Shown here in pieces: positions 50,501 through 59,500 of a stretch of DNA of 64,000 nt (position 1 is its first letter; the number at the start of each line of letters is the position of its first letter). The stretch spans positions 16,507,118 to 16,571,117 of the forward strand of contig NC_087078.1 in NCBI RefSeq assembly GCF_026151205.1. The letters are read 5' to 3'. The notes under the pieces are model-generated. The model was given only the letters and a program-made list of their open reading frames with translations. It searched no databases and was not told the origin of the DNA. This DNA is from Bolinopsis microptera. Its lineage: Eukaryota; Ctenophora; Tentaculata; Lobata; Bolinopsidae. Made by a program: the position numbers and the translations under genes.

Positions 50501-53500
50501 ATTTCAAACCAGAACAAGAACTTGTACTCAGCCTTCTCAATCCCCTCCATCCCCTCCAGCCCCTCCATCCCCTCCAGCCTCTTCAGGTGCAGATTGTGTT
50601 GGGGAAGATTTAGAGGTTCAAACTTGCAACGAGAACGACTGTCCAGGTTTAAAACATCCCGTTCTTCTAATTTTCTGAACAAATTAGATTAAACTCAGCT
50701 ACAATCTTTGAACAATCTTGTCTCGGCTGCTGTAGTACAGATATAACACACATAACGCCGGCACGCACAGGGATTATATTTCAATTATTCCTGCGAAGCA
50801 CGAGGGATTATTATAAAAATAACGCCGACGTGCTTTAGCACGAGGGGTTATTTTAATATAACCTTAACTTTAAGTGTGCCGGCGTTTTGTGTTATAAACT
50901 CCCCCGGGGTGTTGCTATAAGTGCTAGGGCTAATTCGTTTTAATATTTACCTTTCATTCTAGCTATATGAGATCAGTATGGAAAATATGAAATGGAATTG
51001 GGACGTATATTATACTACTAAATAAATAAAACTAAGGTGCTATGACAGTTGAAATTGGTGTTCGCGTTCTATTTATACATAGTTCCTCAGTCCCAACGTT
51101 GAATGAATATCGATAAGGGGCGTCGAGTTAAGTCTGGCAAGCGAAAAAAGGTGGAGTTGATATCGTGTCATGAAGTTCATCAATGTAGACGACTATAATA
51201 CATGGCTCATACCAAACAGTGCAATTGCTACGACAAAATTTACCGGACAAATGTCACCGTCAAGACAAGTTCTGGAACTGTTTCAAGTAATGTAAGAGTC
51301 CAAGTTATGTAAGCAGTGTGCTGTAGCTTTGCCAGCGCCTGCAATTCAACTGATACGTAGATCAAGTATATTTATAGTTGTAGGTCATAGGTCACGTGAC
51401 ATTTTTGACCAATGCGCGTCGTAGTTGTTAGTCACATGATACGCGTCATCAAAACACGTGACAGTGTGCGGATGAAATTATCATATTATTTTAAAACTAA
51501 TTGAGCCAAATTAGCGGGACGGGATTATAGAAACTGTGCCGGGGTTATTTATTAAGCGGGAAAAAATAACAGCGGGTGCCGGGATTATCAGAATTGATTA
51601 TTTTATCCCAGAGGTGTTTATAATTATTCTAATGGCAGTGCTGTTAGAATTTTTGGCTTGCTGATGAATAATGGTATGTATATATGTTTTAACCTTTCAT
51701 AACGTCATGTAAATTACATTTTAAAAGGTCTGAGTTTTAGTAAAAACTGTGAAACACACTTTGAGAATCAGGTAAAAAAAATTAAATTTCCCTCAGTTTT
51801 TAAAACGGACGTTATGATCAATTAATGATAATAAGTATGATTTTATCTTTATTAGTCGACGGAGGATATAGTGACTTTGGAGAGTGGTCTGAATGTTCAG
51901 CTCTTTGTGAAGGAGGCATTCAAAAAAGAACAAGAACTTGTATTTGGCCTGCTCCAGCCCATGGAGGTGCAGATTGTGTTGGAAAAGCGTCTGAGAGTAA
52001 AACTTGCAACGAGGACGAGACTTGTCCAGGTCTTAAATAACCACTTCCTTCCAACTTCCTGTGCAAATTAGATTTGACTCTGCCACAATCTTTGAACAAT
52101 CTGATAACAGCTGTTGTGTTACGGCTGTAATCATTTTTAACGTAATTAAATTTTCAGAGTTTAGTCTGGTAGATTCTAATGGCAGTGCTGTTAGAATTTT
52201 TGGCTTGCTGACGAATAATGGTGGAACAGTTTGTAGCGATGGTTTCAACACTAAATCAGCAGATGCTATTTGTCGTAAAATGGGATACCCCGGACATTTA
52301 CAATGGACTAGTGGTGATAAGTGGAGCATCCAATCAGCACTTCAAATCACGCTGGATGATGTTAAATGTAGCAGTGAAGAATGGAGTTCATGTTCATTCT
52401 CTACTACACACAGCTGTGCTCACAGCGAAGATGTGTTTCTTCAATGTGATGGAATAGGTATAAACAGATAATGTTTTATTTAGATGAAAGCTTATATTAA
52501 ACATTTAAATTTTGATAATTTACACGAGAGCTAAAGGTCTGAATTTTAGTAAACAAATTTTAAAAGGTAAACAAAATTAAGGTTAATTTGTTGTGAAAAG
52601 TTGTGATATCAAATAAATTAAAATTATCCCGATTACATCAGGAATAGTAAAGGGGGAAATAATGAAAAATTTCAACAGTTAATTAACTGAACGTTGTAAA
52701 TAATTATTAAAAGCATGATTTCATCTTTTTCAGTTGAAGGCGGATATAGTGACTTTGGAGAGTGGTCTGAATGTTCAGCTCTTTGTGAAGGAGGCATTCA
52801 AAAAAGAACAAGAACTTGTATTTGGCCTGCTCCAGCCCATGGAGGTGCAGACTGTGTTGGGGAAGCGTCTGAGAGTAAAACTTGCAACGAGAACGAGACT
52901 TGTCCAGGTCTTAAATAACCACTTCCTTCCAATTTCCTGTGCAAATTAGATTTGACTCTGCCACAATCTTTCAACAATCTGATAACAGCTGTTGTGTTAC
53001 GGCTGTAATCATTTTTAACGTAATTAAATTTTCAGAGTTTAGTCTGGTAGATTCTAATGGCAGTGCTGTCGGTGCTGGAGTTATTGGCTTGCTGATGAAT
53101 AATGGTGGAACAGTTTGTAGCGATGGTTTCAACACTAAATCAGCAGATGCTATTTGTCGTAAAATGGGATACCCCGGTTATTGGCAATGGACTAGTGGTG
53201 ATAAGTGGAGCATCCAGTCAACACTTCAAATCACGCTGGATGATGTTAAATGTAGCAGTGGACAATGGAGTTTTTGTTCATTCACATCTACAAACAACTG
53301 TGGCCACAGTGACGATGTGTTCCTTCAATGTGATGGAATTGGTGAGAAACATTCACCATTTTGGCATTTACTTTCATTTTAAAATCACAAATTTAATGAA
53401 TTTGTACCGCAATAGTACTAAAAAGATTGCCACATTGCACAAATTGTAACTATGATGGGAGACTGATAGTCGATAGATATAAATAATTTGTGCCAATGAA

Positions 53501-56500
53501 ATGAAGATATACAAATCTTCAACAACAGAATATCATTTAACTTTATAGTATACTAGTAGCTTACAAAATGAATCTGATTATTGCAGATTCCGCAGTTTAA
53601 ATTACCTATTGGCTTATCCCGTTTTTATAATAGTATAGTGTCTGTGATAAAACGGTCTTTCATCGCTATCCCGCTCTCACTGCCCCGGCATTCCATAAAA
53701 TGATGACAGTTTCAATTTCAGAAAGATGCAGTTTCGAGAATCAGTGGGGTTTTTTGAGGTTCAACTGTCACCAATACTCTGGAAGATCAAAATCAAAATG
53801 TCGCAATTCTGATGAATGGTACAACAGTTTTCCAGCAATGTTCTCGTCAGGGTTTGATCTCGATGGAAAAAGTTTGGAGAAAATGAGTTTTGAGCAGAAA
53901 TGTACAAACGATGAGAAATCATATCAATCATGTGGGGTTTTTCAACAATTCCAGTCGTTAACAAATGCTTTGTGTCAGTGGCAAGTTGGTAATGATGGAA
54001 TATTAGTTGATGCAGCGGTTGAGGATAAGCAACTTGGAAATAAAACAGAAGTTATCTTACCAACTGGAAAGGTAGTAAACCAAGACCTCATCTGCAATGA
54101 CATTTGTGATGATTATAGAGTCCACTGCGAAGATGAGGCTCATTGCAACGGCCTAACCTACGGACAATATTCTCACGTTGACAATCAGGTTCAGTACACC
54201 AAACCTATCTTCATCTGCACACCTTTACATGCTGAAAACTGTAATTGTAACGTCACAGAAATGTGTAATCCACAGAATTTTGAAGAAAAGGATCTATGTC
54301 GCAGAAGTATAAGTAATGCTGACAGATATAATCCAATTTATGATAAATTTCCAGTATTCAACTTCACAAGGTGCTCACCCACGAATATATGTTCAAATAA
54401 CGTAGATCAATTTAATTGTTCGGATCATTTGAGGGTTGGAATGACTTGTAAGATTCATGCCTACATATCGACTGTATCTAAATATAGGATGTGTGAACGT
54501 GTACCACACTGTGACGATGGTATTGATTCGATCTGTGAACAAGTTAGTACATCCTGTCATGTACAAAAACATCTTCTTTGCAATGGTGTATCAGACTGCA
54601 GAGATGACAGTGATGAAAGAATTCTATTGTGTCAAGCAAAAACCAAACAGTCTTGTATCAGAAGGGGCGGGAATGGAACGTTTAGTCAACCACTTCCTCT
54701 TGCATGGCTAAGAGACGGCATAAAGGATTGCATCAACGGTGATGACGAAAAAAACATTTGGCCGGAATGTGGAAGCGGTAAAACAAGGAGATATGTGACT
54801 GACAATAGAACTTGTGAGAACGTTTTTCTGTGTACAACTGGTGATCCAGGATTCATCGGGTTCGATGACCTATGTGACGGTATGGACACATGCGGAAATG
54901 AAAATGAAATCTGCAAGGAGTCAAGGGGTTCAATTTCTGTTTCTAAAAAGGTTGTTACTCACAACCAAGGACTTGAAAAACGCTTGTCCTATTGTTTCAA
55001 AGGACTTGAGCAAGTATGGAAATTAACTTATCCTTGTGGTTCTGAGCATTTCATCTTTCCTAATGATGACATTTATGGATTGATGAAATCGAAAATAACT
55101 TTACCTGATGTTACAACAAACTGTGATCACATGTTTGGAGAGCAGTATGTATACTCCAGCTGCAATGACAAATGTATTAACTCACCATGCCCACTGAAAA
55201 ACATTCCCGGGTACAATTCCTGTCCTGGTCAATATCCCGACAGAGTGGCAACTGTAGCTAACATAAGCAATGGCGAGTATCTCACACTTGCTGTAAAATC
55301 TGGAGGTGTCAACGATAGCGTATTCGTTAATGATATCTTTGTATGTGACAATGGCATCAAGTGTGTTTCCTACTCTCAGGTGTGCGATCTTGTTGATGAC
55401 TGTGGTGACGGGTCGGATGAAGCACGATGCACTAATCACTTCAAGTGTGAAGCCTCCGAACATTACATACCCAAAACAAGCAAGTGTGATGGAAAGTTCG
55501 ACTGTTTAGATTTGACGGACGAGTGTAATGATGAATGCTCAAAGGAAATTCTTGACGGATATGTACTGAAGGGCCTTACGTGGACAATTGGAATTTTGGC
55601 TGTTTTAGCTAACTTTAGCATCATCGTGTGCAGCATCAAATCTTTTAAGAAGTGCAGAACCACTGTGGCTCAAACGAATAAATCGTTGGTAATCATGATC
55701 GGCGTCGGTGATCTTTTGGTTGGATCGTATCTTTTGGCGGTTTCTGTGTTCGATGTAGCGGTGCATGGTAAGGATTACTGTACGAAGCAGACGGCTTGGC
55801 TGACAAGCAGTGAATGCTCTCTTCTCGGAGTTGCAAGCACTATTGGATCTCAATTATCTCTGTTTGCAATGACAATTCTCAGTTTGGTGAGAGCTCATGG
55901 TATCGTGAGCTCAATGAGAATTCCTGGAGAAGTAACAATTAAAAGTTCTATCAAAGTTATTGCTCTGAACGTCTTTATTCTTGCCTTATCAGCTGCAATA
56001 GCGGTCTTACCTGTTCTCGAAAAATATAAAGATTTCTTTGCGAATGGAGTACGATATGACACTGACTTAAAACTTTTCATCGGGTTGGTCAGCAAAAAGA
56101 CGCACTCTGGAGTTTTTGAAAAATACTTCGGTCGTATGAACGACAGGTCTTTAAGTTGGGATACGATAGACAAGATGACATCCGAAATGTTCTCCCATGA
56201 TCATGGAGCTAAACTAGACTTCACAAAAACAGAGTCAAAAGTTGGATTTTACGGAAACGATGGAGTGTGCCTTTTCAAATACTTTATTCGGAAGACTGAC
56301 CCACAAATGGCATTTGTTTGGAGCATCCTGGTGATCAACTTTACCTGCTTCGTGGTGATATTAACATGCTACATTGTCATCGGCGTATTCTCAAACAGAT
56401 CGTCCAACAAGGTGACAGCTGGAAGAGTCGACGAGCAGATTCGTCAAAGAAATAGGCGGATGAACCAAAGGATAGCTGTAATCATCATAACTGATTTTCT

Positions 56501-59500
56501 CTGCTGGGTGCCATTCATCATAATTTGCATGCTTCATTATTCTGAAATCGTGGATGCAACTCCTTGGTATTCAGTCACATCCATGGTGATTTTGCCCATC
56601 AATTCAGTGATTAACCCCCTCCTTTACAACGAATTTATAGCGAGGGCTGTTGGGGGAGGTGTTTCAGGAGCGACCAGAAAGATATCTCATGCTAGGTCCT
56701 TGTTGTCTCAAATCTTCATTAGGCAGGTTCCTCCTCCAACCGAAAATGTTGAAATGCAACAGATTTAGTCGACTATTTCAGGTATAATCCTCTGCAAGAA
56801 CAATCTCGAAACTTTTTCTTGTCGCTGGTTTGATTTTGTCAGAAAAAAATAGACAAGTCATCGCTCATTGCTGACGCGATGCAAATAACAGCAAAGACCT
56901 AGGCCAACACAACTAAACTATACAAACAGCATTTACAATAAAGTCTAGAAGAATTTAATGTAAATGTACAAGAAAGTTTAAGTTTTGTTTAGGCTTGGTT
57001 TGGAATATGCAACATTTTATTGGTTCTCTTTGGTATAAGTTTCTCGAATTTATGTGATATGTGCCATTTTGTGTACCATTTTAAACGACCAAATGGTCGT
57101 TTTTACTTTTGACTTTGAATATGATTTACTATGAATTGTGATTGACATGCAATATATCTGATTTTTCAATATAATATTTTTCTAGAAAAGAATTCAAAAA
57201 TTGCAAAAAAATGCAAAAAAGAATTCAAAAATTTCAAAAACATGTAAAAAATAAGTATTATAAAACGTGATATCAGCTGCTTATCTTACTGTCTGTATTT
57301 TAACATAATTTTTAACTTAATATTTTAATTAATGCACTTTAGTACAAGCTGCTTTCGAAAATGACTTCTTCGAGATTCCGGAGTAGATCCATATAATATC
57401 TTTTCGTAGCACGATTGTATTATAATTTGCTCACTGTTTACTTTCAAATCTTAGTACTAGTATTGCTGTGTATCAGTTTATTAGTGTGCTGATCTCTTTT
57501 GACCTGAACATACTGTGTTTTACTTATCTATCTAGTTATATGAGGGAATGTCGTTATCCTGCACCAAACTTTTACTTCTATTCCCTCATAAAGACTGACT
57601 CGAACTAACTGTTAAAATCATCACAAATCGAGAAATTGTGAACTTTGAAAAATATAGATTTGTTTAGCAGCGTAACTGGCTGCAATTCCACCACATTCCA
57701 AAGATGGAATGACAACGTATGATGTCCGCATTAGTTTGTCATACAAAAAGAAGATTAGATAAAATAATTGATTTATCATTAACCGGTAGTGTGACATTGC
57801 TGGGATTCCACACTTACTGTTTTAGAACTGTAATAAATCTGTAATAAACGTGACAGTTGCTATAAATAGGAAAATACTCTAATTTGCAGTGAGAAAACCA
57901 CTTTTCCCTCCAAAACTGGAGACGCTGTGGCCAATAAAGCTTGTAAGTTTTAGAGGAAACAATATCATGTAACTAACCAGTTGCCACCCCACTGTGGAAC
58001 TCGCTCCAATGAATCATCTCAGCAGGAATATCCAGGTCAAGTTTGACAGTATTGCCCCGAGGCAGGGCCTTGCCGCTGATGCAAACATCCGGGATCACAA
58101 TGGGGTCTCTCGGACTGGGTCTGAAGGTGCTGAAGGTGAAGAGAGATCTGCCGACTGGTATCGCCATTGTTCGCTTCGTTTTGTTGAAAAGCAGCAGCTC
58201 CTGATGATGTTATTGTTAAAACAATTTAATTTATAAATGAAGACATCAGTATCAGTATCAGTATCAGTATCAGTATCAGTATCAGTATCAGTATCAATAT
58301 CAGTATCAGTATCAGTATCAGTATCAGTATCAGTATCAGTATCAGTATCAGTATCAGTATCAGTATCGGTATCAGTATCAGTATCAGTATCAGTAACAGT
58401 ATCAGTATCAGTATCAGTATCAGTATCAGTATCAGTATCAGTATCAGTATCGGTATCAGTATCAGTATCAGTATCAGTATCAGTATCAGTATCAGTATCA
58501 GTATCAGTATCAGTATCAGTATCAGTATCAGTATCAGTATCAGTATCAGTATCAGTATCAGTATCAGTATCATTGCCTACCTGTTGGTCCACATATTCAG
58601 CGTCTGTCATCTCAGGGCGTCTGCTGACGACTATTTTAACGGGCTGTGATGTTGCAAACATGTGAGCCGCCTCCTCAACCCGCTTATCTTCTGGGAACCT
58701 GGTAGAAGAGAGCGTATGTTACTGTTTAGTTTACCGCGGCGTAGTGAGAAGAATACTACGGTGGAGGAGCTGAGAAAGGATGGTACGGCGCAGTTTTCAA
58801 ACATTGAACAATAAAGCGAAATCACGTGGCCCTCACTTACCTAAAATCGAGGACGGGAGATTCAAAAGCCATGTCAGACTCCATATCCTGTTCCTTTTTA
58901 GTTGAATTGCACTGCATAAAGTGGGAGGGTGCTGAACTAATAACATCTGTCCTGTGCACAAGTGTGTAGGCAGGGGGAGGTAAGCCAGAGGGAGGGTTGC
59001 AGTGAGCTGGGTATAACACGTCCAGGAGTGGCAGCTGGATCCCAACTGGGAGCGAGTTTACTGTTCTCTGGTCTAGACCTGAAGTAAAAGTGTTAACCAG
59101 GTCACAGGTGTCACCCCAGTGTTTTTCCGTTTGGAACCCGAGTGGAGCCCCAGTGTTACCCTTTTGTGTTTGCACGGATAAGCTCTTATTACGTGATTGA
59201 TGTGCAAAACCTTCTTCCTGGGCACCCTGTAGTTCTGCACAGATTTAAAATAGTTACTCACCGAGAGTTACTAAAAGAGTTACTGACCGAGAGTTACCAT
59301 GGCAACAAGTACCCTGTCAGCGAGTGATGAGTACTTCTTCTCAGCTAGAGCTACGTTTACCATCTCAACTCGTTTGGATCCTGACCTCAGGTACCTCAGC
59401 GACTGAAGGTGTGGGATTAAAGGGTGTGGGATCGACGGTTTTAGTTTTAACATATACAAAGATACAAGGTGCGATCTTATTTAAGGTCTGTTTTAGCAGA

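Larger units (their letters stand above)
36690..57977 (-). other. ANAPC1: Giant ANAPC1 intron with nested plus-strand genes
   Basis: The flanking exons join in phase (ATG-side ...SGVAT, then GLRIDP...), and both splice sites conform. All other ANAPC1 introns seen are about 0.07-2.0 kb, so this one is exceptional. It contains two complete or near-complete receptor genes on the opposite strand and several transposons. Confidence 0.88.

Noticed and set aside
58095-58665. Open frames of DT, SV or IL dipeptide strings up to 188 residues
   Set aside because: They are the AGTATC microsatellite; only the flanking 58581-58698 and 57978-58200 parts are real ANAPC1 exons.
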